From Opitutaceae bacterium UBA4094 (GTDB taxonomy: Bacteria; Verrucomicrobiota; Verrucomicrobiia; Opitutales; Opitutaceae), in assembly GCA_002382525.1 (NCBI GenBank), contig DFYA01000005.1, forward strand, positions 882-12,585: a stretch of 11,704 bases of DNA, written 5' to 3'. Shown here piece by piece: positions 6,101 through 11,704 of this stretch. Numbering within the stretch: position 1 is the stretch's first letter; every line of letters begins with the position of its first letter. The notes beneath the pieces were generated by a model. It saw nothing but the letters and a program-made list of their open reading frames with translations, was not told the DNA's origin and searched no databases. The position numbers and the translations under genes were made by a program.

Positions 6101-9100
6101 TCCGGCCAACAAGGCCAAGGTCTCCGGCCGCGTCACCCTCAAGGCCGACGCCACCGACGATGTCGCCATCGCCAGCGTTCAGTTCCGCGTGGGCAGCCGC
6201 AACATCGGCAAACCCGTGACCACCGCTCCGTTCACTCGGAAGTGGGATTCGACCACGGTCGCCGACGGCTCCCGCAAACTCACCGCCATCGCCACCGACA
6301 CCTCCGGCAACACGCGCGTCTCTTCCGTCGTCAACGTCACCGTGGACAACACCGTGACCGCCAAGGCAACCCCCACCGATACGACCACCGATACCACCAA
6401 GCCCAAGGTCTCCGTCACCGCCCCGAAGACCGGCGCCACCGTATCTGGCAAGTCCGTTACCTTGAAGGCCGACGCGTCCGACAACGTCGGCGTCGCCTAC
6501 GTGCGCTTCCGCGTCAACGGCATCGCCGTCGGCACCAGGCTCAAAACCGCCCCCTACACGTTTACTTGGGATTCCACGTCCGTCCCCGACGGCACCCATG
6601 TCATCAGTGCCGTCGCCTTCGACGCCGCCGGCAACAAACGCGTCTCCTCCGAGGTGTCCGTCAAGGTCGCCAACCTCGACGCCACCAAGGCCGCGCTCGA
6701 CACCACCAAGCCCAAGGTCGCCGTCACCGCCCCCAAGGCCGGCGCCACCGTCTCCGGCAAATCCGTCACCTTCAAGGCCGACGCTTCGGACAACGTCGGT
6801 GTCGATTACGTTCGCTTCCGCGTGAATGGCAACGCCGTCGGCACCAAGCTCACCACCGCCCCCTACACCTACGCCTGGGACTCCACGACGGTGGCCAACG
6901 GAGCCCACACCGTGAGCGCCGTCGCCTATGACAAGGCGGGCAACAAACGCGTCTCCGCCAACGTTTCCATCACCGTCAACAACCCCGCCGCCCCGACCGA
7001 GCCGCCCGCGCCTGTCGTGACCGACACCGCGTGGTTTGACGACGCCCTGCCCGCCGGCGCCAGCGGCTCCGGCGGTGGCGTCTGGAACTGGGCCACCACC
7101 ACCGCTCCCGCGCCGTTCTCCGGCACCCGTGCCCACCAATCCATCGTCGGCTCCGGCATCCACGACTACACCTTCAACTGGGCCTCGCAGACCCTAACCG
7201 TCGCCACCGGCGAGACGCTCTACGCCTACATCTACCTCGATCCCGCCAACCCGCCCACCCAAGTCATGCTCTCGTGGAACGGCGGCTCGTGGGACCACCG
7301 CGCCTACTGGGGCGCCAACACCATCAACCACGGCGTCAACGGCACCGCCTCACGCCTCCGCATCGGCGACCTCCCCGCCGCCGGCCGCTGGGTGCGCCTC
7401 GAAATCCCCGCCTCCGCCCTCGGCCTCGAAGGTAAAACCGTAACCGGCCTGAGCCTCTCCCTTAACGATGGACGCGTCTGGCTCGACCAAACCGGCAAAG
7501 CCTCCGGCTCCTCGTCGACAACTCCCGACGCCACCACGCCCGCGCCGACCGACCCGGTTTCGCCGACGCCCGTCGCCGACACCACCGCGCCCACCGTTTC
7601 CCTGAGCGCCCCCGCCGCCGGCGCCACCGTCTTCGGCACCAGCGTCGCCGTCTCCGCCAACGCCTCCGACGACGTCGGTGTCGTCGGTGTCCAGTTCAAA
7701 CTCAATGGCGCCAACCTCGGTGCCGAGGACACGACCGCCCCTTACTCCGTGACGTGGAACACCACCCTCGTTGCCAACGGCACCCACGTGCTCACCGCGG
7801 TCGCTCGCGACGCCGCCGGCAACACCCGCACCGCCGCCAACGTTTCCGTCACCGTCAACAACCCCGTCGCCCCGACTGAACCGACCGAGCCGGTGAATCC
7901 CACTCCCGCCCCTGAGACCGAGCCGCTCGCGGAAAACCTCGCCATCGCCCTGCCCAAGGTCGGCGACCACACCCTCACCGTCCTCTCGCCCACGGTGCTC
8001 GAACTCGAACGCATCACCACCAAGGCCCCCGATCCGGCCACCGTGTCCGACTGGAACTTCGTCAGCTCCACGGGCGCCTTCACCGCCCCGGCCGCGTCCA
8101 AGTTCACCGTCACCGTGGACGGCGTGCCCGTCTCCGTGAAATCCGTCGGCTTCAAGCGCCGCGTGCGCTACGGCGCCCACGACTACCGCGACCTGCGCAT
8201 CGGCAACCAGCTCTACCTCGAACTCGCCGCTCCCGTCGGCGAGAACAAGACCGTCGTCGTGCGCAATCCCGACGCCACCCTGTGGCCCGCCACGATGGTG
8301 TTCGCCGCCAAGTCCCACCCGCTGCGCCACAGCCCGGCCATCCACGTCAACCAAGAGGGCTACGTCCCGTCCTTCGTGAAGCAGGCCAAGGTCGGCCACT
8401 ACCTCGGCAACCTCGGCGAACTCAACGTCGCCGCCGGCACCAGCTTCCGCCTGATCAACGCCCTCAACGGCGCCACCGCCTTCACCGGCACGCTCGTCGC
8501 CCGCCCCGACGTCGGCTACCGCTACTCGCCCACGCCTTACCAGAAGGTCCTCATGGCCGACTTCAGCGCCTTCAAAACCCCGGGCGAATACCAGCTCGTC
8601 GTTCCCGGCCTCGGCGCGTCGTTCCCGTTCCTCATCGACGAGGGCATCGCCATGGGTTTCACCCGCACCTACGCCCTCGGCCTCTACCACCAGCGTTCCG
8701 GCCGCGACAACGTCCTGCCCTTCACCCGCCACACCCGCAGCGCCGGCCACACCGCCCCGGCCGAGATCCCCGCCACCCTCGCCGGCTACGAGTTTACCTG
8801 GACCACCATCGCCTCCAAAAACGCCGACACCGCCACCACCAATCCGGCCGGCGTCGGTCGCCAGCTCAAGGACCCCGCGTCCCAGTTGTATCCGTTCGTG
8901 AATACCGGAAAGGTCGACGTCTCCGGCGGCCACTTCGACGCCGGCGACTACAGCAAATACACCATCAACTCCGCCCAGCTCGCCCACACCTTGCTGTTCA
9001 CCGCCGACTCCATCGCCGGCGCCGGCGACCTCGACAACCTCGGCCTCCCCGAGAGCAGCGACGGCATCTCCGACATCCTCCAGATGGCGAAGATCGAGAC

Positions 9101-10979
9101 CGACTACATCGCCAAACTCCAGGACGCCGACGGCGGATTCTACTTCATCGTCTATCCCAAGACCCGCGCCTACGAAAGCAACGTGCTCCCCGACAACGGC
9201 GACACCCAGGTCGTCTGGCCCAAGAACACCGCCGCCTCCGCCGCTTCCGTCGCGGCCCTCGCGCAAGCCGCCTCGTCGCCCCGCTTCAAGGCCGCCTACC
9301 CGACCGTCGCCGCCGCCTACCTAGAAAAGGCCAAGCTCGGCTGGCAGTTCCTCACCAACGCCATCGCCACGCACGGCAAACTCGGCTCCTACCAGAAGAT
9401 CACCTTCTACGGAGACAACTACATCCACAACGACGAGATCGCCTGGGCCGCCGCCTCGCTCTACGCCGCCACCGGCGAAGCCAAATACCACACCGCCCTC
9501 ATGGAGTGGTTCCCCAACCCCGCCGACCCCGCGACCATGCGCTGGAGCTGGTGGCGCATGTCCGAAGGCTGGGGCAACGCCATCCGCACCTACGCCTTCG
9601 CCGCCCGCTCGGGACGCCTCGCCGCCAACAAGCTCGACGCCACCTACCTCGCCGCCTGCGAAAACCAGATCAAGCTCGCCGGCAACGACGCCCTCACCTG
9701 GTCCCAGAACAACGCCTACGGCAGCGCCTTCCCCACCGCCACCAAACACGTCATGAGCGCCGGCTGGTATTTCTCCCTCGACCAGGCCTCCGACATGGCC
9801 GTCGCCTACCAGCTCGACCCGCGGCAGGACTACCTCGACGCCCTCGTCGGCAACATGAACTACGAGGCCGGCTCCAACCCCGTCAACGTGGCCTACCTCA
9901 CCGGCATCGGACTCAAGCGCCAGCGCGAGGTCGTCAGCCAATACGCCAAGAACGACCGCCGCGTGCTCCCGCCCGCCGGCATCCCCATCGGCAACATCAC
10001 CTCGAACTACAGCTTCCTGCCCACCTACGGCGCCTCGGGCAACGAGCTCAGCAAGCTCAGCTTCCCGTCCGACGCCGGCTCCAGCAACGTTTACGCCTTC
10101 TACGACCGCTGGGCCGACGTCTGGAACGTCACCGGTGAGTTCGTCAGCGTGAACCAGGCCCGCAGCCTCATGGCCGTCGCCACGCTCGCCAACCGCACCG
10201 CTGCCAAGTCCACCCCGTGGAAATCCGCCGCCGCCCGCGTCGTCATCCCCTCCACGGTGGTTCCGCTCGACGAGCCCGTGACACTCACGCTCGACACCGC
10301 CGGGCTCAACCTCGCCGGTGCCCGCATCCTCTGGGAAGGCCGCGACCAGGAGCCCGACTTCGGCGCCACCTATACGTTCACCCCGCGCAATATCGGTGAC
10401 CAATGGGTCGAAGCCGAGATCGTCTGGCCCGACGGACGCCGCGTAGTCGCCGTGAACACGTTCAAGGCCAACAGCCCCACGTTCGTCTGGGTGGACGACG
10501 CCATCCCGGCCGGCGCTTGGACCCTCGGCAACGAGTCTTGGAACTGGACGGGCTCCAACCCCGCGCCTCATTCCGGGCTCCGCTCGCACCAGTCCGCCAT
10601 CAGCACCGGCCTGACCGAGCATGCCTTCACCGACGCCGCCTCGCCCTTGGTGATCGAAGCCGGCGACCTGCTCTTCGTGTGGGTTTACCTCGATCCCAAC
10701 AACAAGCCCCGCCAGCTCATGCTCCACTGGAACGACGGCAACTGGGACCACCGTGCCTATTGGGGCGAGAACCTCATCTCGTATGGCACCAACGGCACCG
10801 CCAGCCGCTATCGCGTCGGCGACCTGCCCGCCGTGGGCGAGTGGGTGAAGTTGGAAGTGCCCGCCAAGGCCGTCGGCTTGGAAGGCCGCAGCGTCAAAGG
10901 CATGTCGTTCTCCGTCTTCGGCGGCCGCGCCACCTGGGACACCGCCGGCAAGTTCAGCCCCGAGCCCACCAACAACTAG
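3117..10979 (+). CDS. Giant secreted multidomain glycoside hydrolase family 9 protein
   Basis: The protein has 2620 residues. Domains in order: signal peptide (1-23, cleavage after AHA); FnIII (28-120); peptidase C25-like domain (121-502, ending VALMGDPTLRL) with Ala382 and Ser420 where the catalytic His and Cys are expected; FnIII (509-593); Ig1 (606-697); module M1 (719-874); Ig2-Ig5 (889-1289); M2 (1305-1460); Ig6 (1488-1582); unassigned beta domain (1602-1735); CelD_N-type Ig (1740-1841); GH9 (1842-2362); Ig/PKD-like (2366-2452); M3 (2456-2611). GH9 residues visible are Asp1941 and Asp1944 in GGHFDAGDYSKY and the probable catalytic acid Glu2341 in VTGEFVSVNQA. Family members cleave beta-1,4-glucans or related glycans by inversion. 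The usual HHR-type motif after NPVNVAYLTG is not evident, so the substrate may not be cellulose. There is no C-terminal sorting tag or anchor. Export is presumably Sec-dependent, followed by surface or extracellular action. Confidence is high for secretion and GH9, lower for the substrate. Confidence 0.92.
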   Translation: MRKAFATLLVALAATFAPIAAHAVENTWDASVRAHSVVQTSPARITLTWPQDQNGTPSSYTVFRKAPGASSWGSGTTLPGSATSYVDTNVNVGTAYEYRIVKAANGYTGYGYIQTGIQVPLVEKRGKVVLLVDNTHASALASELTRLQQDLVGDGWTVLRHDVSPTASVPSIKNIIKAEYNADPANVKSVFLFGRIPVPYSGDLVPDGHPDHRGAWPADVYYGDMDGNWTDNSVNFSQTQNTNPAERTRLSNKPGDGKFDQTTIPSAVELQVGRVDFHNMPGVLYYGGPTTFPSERALLRQYLDKDHNFRHRVLNPRRRAVVGDYFGWRNGETFSSSAYGAFAAFFGADKTLNLNVAHNDRRGVWVPELAANDYLTAYGAGAGSYTTISGLGNAANYNSASTPEIVENNIKSVFNWVFGSWLGDWDSQDNFMRGILATKDYGLTAAWSGRPHWFMHPMGLGETVGYVTRLTQNNSGLYQNQVSSSQNRVHVALMGDPTLRLHPVAPARSFSGSRNGSTATLSWQSSTDSVVGYHVYRASSLSGPYTRLTNSVVSGTSYTDNNSSSGAHYMVRAVKLESTPSGSYYNASQGLFWSAGGTSTPTPDTSAPTVSLTAPSGGATVSGTVTVSANAYDNVGVVGVQFQRNGVNIGSEDTSAPYSVSWNTTQSANGSASLTAIARDAAGNRRTSAVVTVNVNNTSTPPPSSPGDPTSPAPAPAGVWFDDALPAGAVGQGSEPWTWVTSNPAPFSGTRAHQSINAAGLHEHAFAWASETMTVATGNVLFAYVYLDPANPPSTIMLSWNSGGSWDHRAYWGANNINYGVNGTASRLRIGGLPATGRWVRLEVPAAAVGLEGKTVTGMSFSTFNGRTTWDQTGTATTSQSGPISTPADTKAPKIALTNPADTDRVSGQITLKANATDNVGVATVRFKLNDQNLGPKILTAPYNYRWDTAGTPNGTHTLTAVATDAAGNKTTAEVITVRVRNVVDTTSPFVSLTAPANKAKVSGRVTLKADATDDVAIASVQFRVGSRNIGKPVTTAPFTRKWDSTTVADGSRKLTAIATDTSGNTRVSSVVNVTVDNTVTAKATPTDTTTDTTKPKVSVTAPKTGATVSGKSVTLKADASDNVGVAYVRFRVNGIAVGTRLKTAPYTFTWDSTSVPDGTHVISAVAFDAAGNKRVSSEVSVKVANLDATKAALDTTKPKVAVTAPKAGATVSGKSVTFKADASDNVGVDYVRFRVNGNAVGTKLTTAPYTYAWDSTTVANGAHTVSAVAYDKAGNKRVSANVSITVNNPAAPTEPPAPVVTDTAWFDDALPAGASGSGGGVWNWATTTAPAPFSGTRAHQSIVGSGIHDYTFNWASQTLTVATGETLYAYIYLDPANPPTQVMLSWNGGSWDHRAYWGANTINHGVNGTASRLRIGDLPAAGRWVRLEIPASALGLEGKTVTGLSLSLNDGRVWLDQTGKASGSSSTTPDATTPAPTDPVSPTPVADTTAPTVSLSAPAAGATVFGTSVAVSANASDDVGVVGVQFKLNGANLGAEDTTAPYSVTWNTTLVANGTHVLTAVARDAAGNTRTAANVSVTVNNPVAPTEPTEPVNPTPAPETEPLAENLAIALPKVGDHTLTVLSPTVLELERITTKAPDPATVSDWNFVSSTGAFTAPAASKFTVTVDGVPVSVKSVGFKRRVRYGAHDYRDLRIGNQLYLELAAPVGENKTVVVRNPDATLWPATMVFAAKSHPLRHSPAIHVNQEGYVPSFVKQAKVGHYLGNLGELNVAAGTSFRLINALNGATAFTGTLVARPDVGYRYSPTPYQKVLMADFSAFKTPGEYQLVVPGLGASFPFLIDEGIAMGFTRTYALGLYHQRSGRDNVLPFTRHTRSAGHTAPAEIPATLAGYEFTWTTIASKNADTATTNPAGVGRQLKDPASQLYPFVNTGKVDVSGGHFDAGDYSKYTINSAQLAHTLLFTADSIAGAGDLDNLGLPESSDGISDILQMAKIETDYIAKLQDADGGFYFIVYPKTRAYESNVLPDNGDTQVVWPKNTAASAASVAALAQAASSPRFKAAYPTVAAAYLEKAKLGWQFLTNAIATHGKLGSYQKITFYGDNYIHNDEIAWAAASLYAATGEAKYHTALMEWFPNPADPATMRWSWWRMSEGWGNAIRTYAFAARSGRLAANKLDATYLAACENQIKLAGNDALTWSQNNAYGSAFPTATKHVMSAGWYFSLDQASDMAVAYQLDPRQDYLDALVGNMNYEAGSNPVNVAYLTGIGLKRQREVVSQYAKNDRRVLPPAGIPIGNITSNYSFLPTYGASGNELSKLSFPSDAGSSNVYAFYDRWADVWNVTGEFVSVNQARSLMAVATLANRTAAKSTPWKSAAARVVIPSTVVPLDEPVTLTLDTAGLNLAGARILWEGRDQEPDFGATYTFTPRNIGDQWVEAEIVWPDGRRVVAVNTFKANSPTFVWVDDAIPAGAWTLGNESWNWTGSNPAPHSGLRSHQSAISTGLTEHAFTDAASPLVIEAGDLLFVWVYLDPNNKPRQLMLHWNDGNWDHRAYWGENLISYGTNGTASRYRVGDLPAVGEWVKLEVPAKAVGLEGRSVKGMSFSVFGGRATWDTAGKFSPEPTNN
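4932..5207 (+). repeat. Ig-like repeat 1 (coding)
   Basis: Residues 606-697 form a bacterial Ig-like domain with the pattern APTVSLTAP...VSGTVTVSANAYDNVGV...APYSVSWNTT...DAAGN...VTVNVNN. It resembles Ig6 (7578-7862) more than its other relatives: both carry GVVGVQF and EDT(S/T)APYSV. Ig1 lies before M1 and Ig6 after M2, so the two ends of the array share one subtype. It probably acts as a stalk or spacer. Confidence 0.8.
5271..5738 (+). repeat. Module M copy 1 (putative binding module, coding)
   Basis: Residues 719-874 begin VWFDDALPAGAVG, carry the motif WDHRAYWG at 806-813 and end TTWDQTG. The module is rich in Trp, Tyr and His and recurs at 1305-1460 and 2456-2611. I know similar modules from large surface proteins of other phyla, but no named CBM family for it. 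Exposed aromatics suggest glycan binding; that is inference. Confidence 0.8.
5781..6983 (+). repeat. Tandem array of four Ig-like domains (Ig2-Ig5, coding)
   Basis: The units are Ig2 (5781-6062), Ig3 (6069-6350), Ig4 (6390-6674) and Ig5 (6699-6983), each about 94 residues. All share the pattern DTT.P.V..TAP...VSG.VTLKA.A.DNVGV...F and end with DAAGN...V.V.N. Linkers between Ig3-Ig4 and Ig4-Ig5 are Thr/Ala/Lys/Asp-rich. Ig4 and Ig5 are the closest pair, with about 73 of 95 residues identical by hand count and long shared DNA runs, so the last duplication is the most recent. The array probably forms a rigid stalk between modules M1 and M2. Confidence 0.85.
7029..7496 (+). repeat. Module M copy 2 (putative binding module, coding)
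   Basis: Residues 1305-1460 run from AWFDDALPAGASG through WDHRAYWG (1392-1399) to VWLDQTG. The copy is very close to M1 in both protein and DNA, including shared wording such as GTRAHQSI and YLDPANPP, whereas M3 is more divergent. M1 and M2 probably arose by duplication within this gene. Confidence 0.8.
7578..7862 (+). repeat. Ig-like repeat 6 (coding)
   Basis: Residues 1488-1582 form an Ig-like domain of the Ig1 subtype (TAPTVSLSAP, DDVGVVGVQFKLNGANLG, EDTTAPYSVTWNTT, VTVNN). It closes the N-terminal spacer array, after which a Pro/Thr/Glu-rich linker leads to the catalytic half of the protein. Confidence 0.8.
10482..10949 (+). repeat. Module M copy 3, C-terminal (putative binding module, coding)
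   Basis: Residues 2456-2611 run from FVWVDDAIPAGAW through WDHRAYWG (2543-2550) to ATWDTAG, nine residues before the stop. It is the most divergent of the three copies and the only one C-terminal to the GH9 domain. This is where enzyme-linked carbohydrate-binding modules, and also C-terminal sorting domains, are often found. Confidence 0.8.
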
Positions 10980-11025
10980 GCACGCGCCCGGCGGCACTGC
11001 CCGCCGAGCGGGTCCTTCACGGAGC

Positions 11026-11042
11026 GGCGGTTTTCAACCGCC
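11026..11042 (+). other. Small hairpin after the GH9 gene
   Basis: GGCGGTT (11026-11032) pairs with AACCGCC (11036-11042) around a three-base loop, 46 nt after the GH9 stop. It has no T-tract of its own and stands directly before the strong terminator. It may stabilise the 3' end of the mRNA or be a dispersed repeat. Confidence 0.5.
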
Positions 11043-11045
11043 ACG

Positions 11046-11071
11046 GCCCCACGACTCGTCGTGGGGCTTTT
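11046..11071 (+). terminator. Intrinsic terminator of the GH9 gene
   Basis: GCCCCACGAC (11046-11055) pairs with GTCGTGGGGC (11058-11067), a ten-pair GC-rich complement (nine pairs with a four-base loop in practice). TTTT (11068-11071) follows directly. It lies 67 nt after the stop codon at 10977-10979 and marks the end of a single-gene transcript. Confidence 0.85.
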
Positions 11072-11295
11072 CGCGTGCTTCCCTCGGCTGACCCGCCCGC
11101 GCAGTCCGCCGCTCCCCATGGGCTCACCGGAAAGACCACCTGCAACCACAATGCATCTCCCGACACCGACGCAGTGCGCCCGCCCGATACCGCGAGATCG
11201 TGCCCGCGTGTTACTGTCTGAATTCACCTCATCGCACGGCCGCGCACCGACCTCCCCGTCCGGTGACGGCGTTTGTGCTAAAACCTTTTCCCCGA
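11072..11295. other. Intergenic stretch with no gene that I can support
   Basis: With the terminator region this makes a stretch of just over 300 bases without a convincing gene. A frame opening with GTG at 11200 would extend the ORF at 11296 upstream, but its codon use is poor. An AT-richer patch (TTTGTGCTAAAACCTTTT, about 11271-11288) just before the next ORF could hold a promoter, but no convincing -35/-10 pair was found. Confidence 0.4.
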
Positions 11296-11403
11296 ATGAA
11301 CACCGTGTCCGCTCACCTCCACCGTCGCACCGACGTTCCCCTCCACGCCGGCGAACGCCTCGACGAGGCAGCCCACGAAACGCCGTCCGAACCCATCTCA
11401 TGA
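11296..11403 (+). CDS. Possible small ORF, translationally coupled to the next gene
   Basis: The 35-codon frame starts at ATG 11296 and ends at TGA 11401-11403. Its last four bases (ATGA, 11400-11403) overlap the start of the following gene, a classic arrangement for translational coupling. The codons mostly end in C or G, as in the neighbouring genes. The peptide is hydrophilic (Arg, His and Glu rich), has no signal or membrane segment and matches no family I know. No clear Shine-Dalgarno precedes it. A GTG start at 11200 would give 67 residues but is less convincing. It is real only if the overlap is not accidental. Confidence 0.35.
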   Translation: MNTVSAHLHRRTDVPLHAGERLDEAAHETPSEPIS

Positions 11404-11704
11404 CCCCGGCAAGCTGGACCGAATCCCTCATGCTCTCCTGCCTACTCGCCGAGGCCGCCGAGCGCTTCCGACACGAGTGCGCCGAACTTAACGACGCCAA
11501 CGCCCCGATCGAATGGTGGCTGCTCGAAACTCGTTTCCGAACCCTCATCACCGCGTTCGACCCCGCTTCGCTCGACGCGGCCGCCGCGCACGCGTTGGCT
11601 GATCGGCTCATCGACGCCGAGCGACAGCTCACCGACGACCTCCCCCCACCCGACTACCTCGACGAAGGACAGGAGCGCCACCTCCGTGTCGACGCTTACG
11701 AAAC
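11400..11704 (+). CDS. Uncharacterised protein, N-terminal part (runs off window)
   Basis: An open frame of 101 complete codons begins at ATG 11400 and has no stop before the window end. Codon third positions are strongly G/C-biased, like those of the GH9 gene, which supports this frame over the two antisense frames covering the same bases. The visible part is soluble and looks mostly helical, with many Ala, Leu, Glu, Asp and Arg residues, and includes APIEWWLLETRFRTL (about 35-49) and AERQLTDDLPPPDYLDEG (about 75-92). There is no signal peptide, membrane helix or motif I recognise, and I assign no function. It overlaps the preceding small ORF by four bases, so the two may form the start of an operon. 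Confidence 0.55.
   Translation, partial: MTPASWTESLMLSCLLAEAAERFRHECAELNDANAPIEWWLLETRFRTLITAFDPASLDAAAAHALADRLIDAERQLTDDLPPPDYLDEGQERHLRVDAYE

Noticed and set aside
5781..6983. Tandem repeats as a CRISPR or minisatellite array
   Set aside because: The unit is about 280-310 bp, always in frame and encodes Ig domains. There are no short identical repeats with unique spacers.
3060..7163. Open frame of 1367 codons on the minus strand opposite the GH9 gene
   Set aside because: It is Gly/Ala/Val/Asp-rich with no folded-domain pattern and mirrors the Ig and module repeats. Long antisense frames are expected opposite a gene with almost exclusively C-ending codons. The plus strand shows clear domains and a signal peptide.
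7350..9266. Minus-strand open frame of 638 codons, with another at 9321-10997
   Set aside because: Same explanation: low-complexity shadows of the GH9 coding frame, lacking recognisable domains.
8282..10138. Plus-strand frame of 618 codons in another phase
   Set aside because: Dominated by Arg, Pro and His, typical of an out-of-frame reading of a GC-rich gene, and the GH9 motifs lie in the other frame.
10976..11632. Minus-strand 218-codon frame near the window end
   Set aside because: It covers the GH9 terminator hairpins, is Ser/Arg-rich and lacks domains. The plus-strand frame from 11400 has better codon bias.

Overview
The window looks like chromosome from a high-GC Gram-negative bacterium, most likely in the Verrucomicrobiota and perhaps the Opitutaceae. 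I infer this from the C-ending codon bias, the very large Ig/FnIII-rich secreted glycoside hydrolase, the hairpin repeats, and integron-cassette tails of the 'TEPNQ' type. No rRNA, tRNA, integrase or housekeeping marker is present to confirm the taxonomy.

Region 1 (1 to about 910) is lower in GC than the rest and reads as the end of an integron gene-cassette array. The right end of one attC site (GTTCGGC, 10-16) is followed by a small membrane-protein cassette (28-300). A complete 113-bp attC-like site follows (314-426, GCCGAAC...GTTCGGC), then a second cassette gene of unknown function (433-945). The left arm of a further attC (868 onward) is cut off by an insertion sequence. No integron integrase lies in the window.

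Region 2 (about 905-1550) is the remnant of an IS110-family element. Only the C-terminal half of the transposase survives (913-1521, minus strand). It abuts the broken attC, which recalls the IS1111-attC elements known to target cassette recombination sites.

Region 3 (1649-3116) holds a minus-strand gene for a membrane-anchored endonuclease/exonuclease/phosphatase (EEP) protein. It is followed by an intergenic stretch with a long REP-like hairpin (2893-2956) and a possible promoter for the divergent gene.

Region 4 (3117-10979) is a single 2620-residue secreted protein. In order it has a signal peptide, FnIII, a peptidase C25 (gingipain)-like domain that seems to lack its catalytic Cys and His, FnIII, Ig1, module M1, Ig2-Ig5, module M2, Ig6, an unassigned beta domain, a CelD_N-type Ig domain, a GH9 catalytic domain with its acidic residues intact, another Ig/PKD-like domain, and module M3. 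The three M modules share the motif WDHRAYWG and are probably binding modules of unassigned family. The protein is probably an exported or surface beta-glycan hydrolase.

Region 5 (10980-11704) has a strong intrinsic terminator (11046-11071), a short stretch with no clear gene, and then a possible 35-codon ORF. Its stop overlaps (ATGA) the start of a second, uncharacterised gene that runs off the window end.
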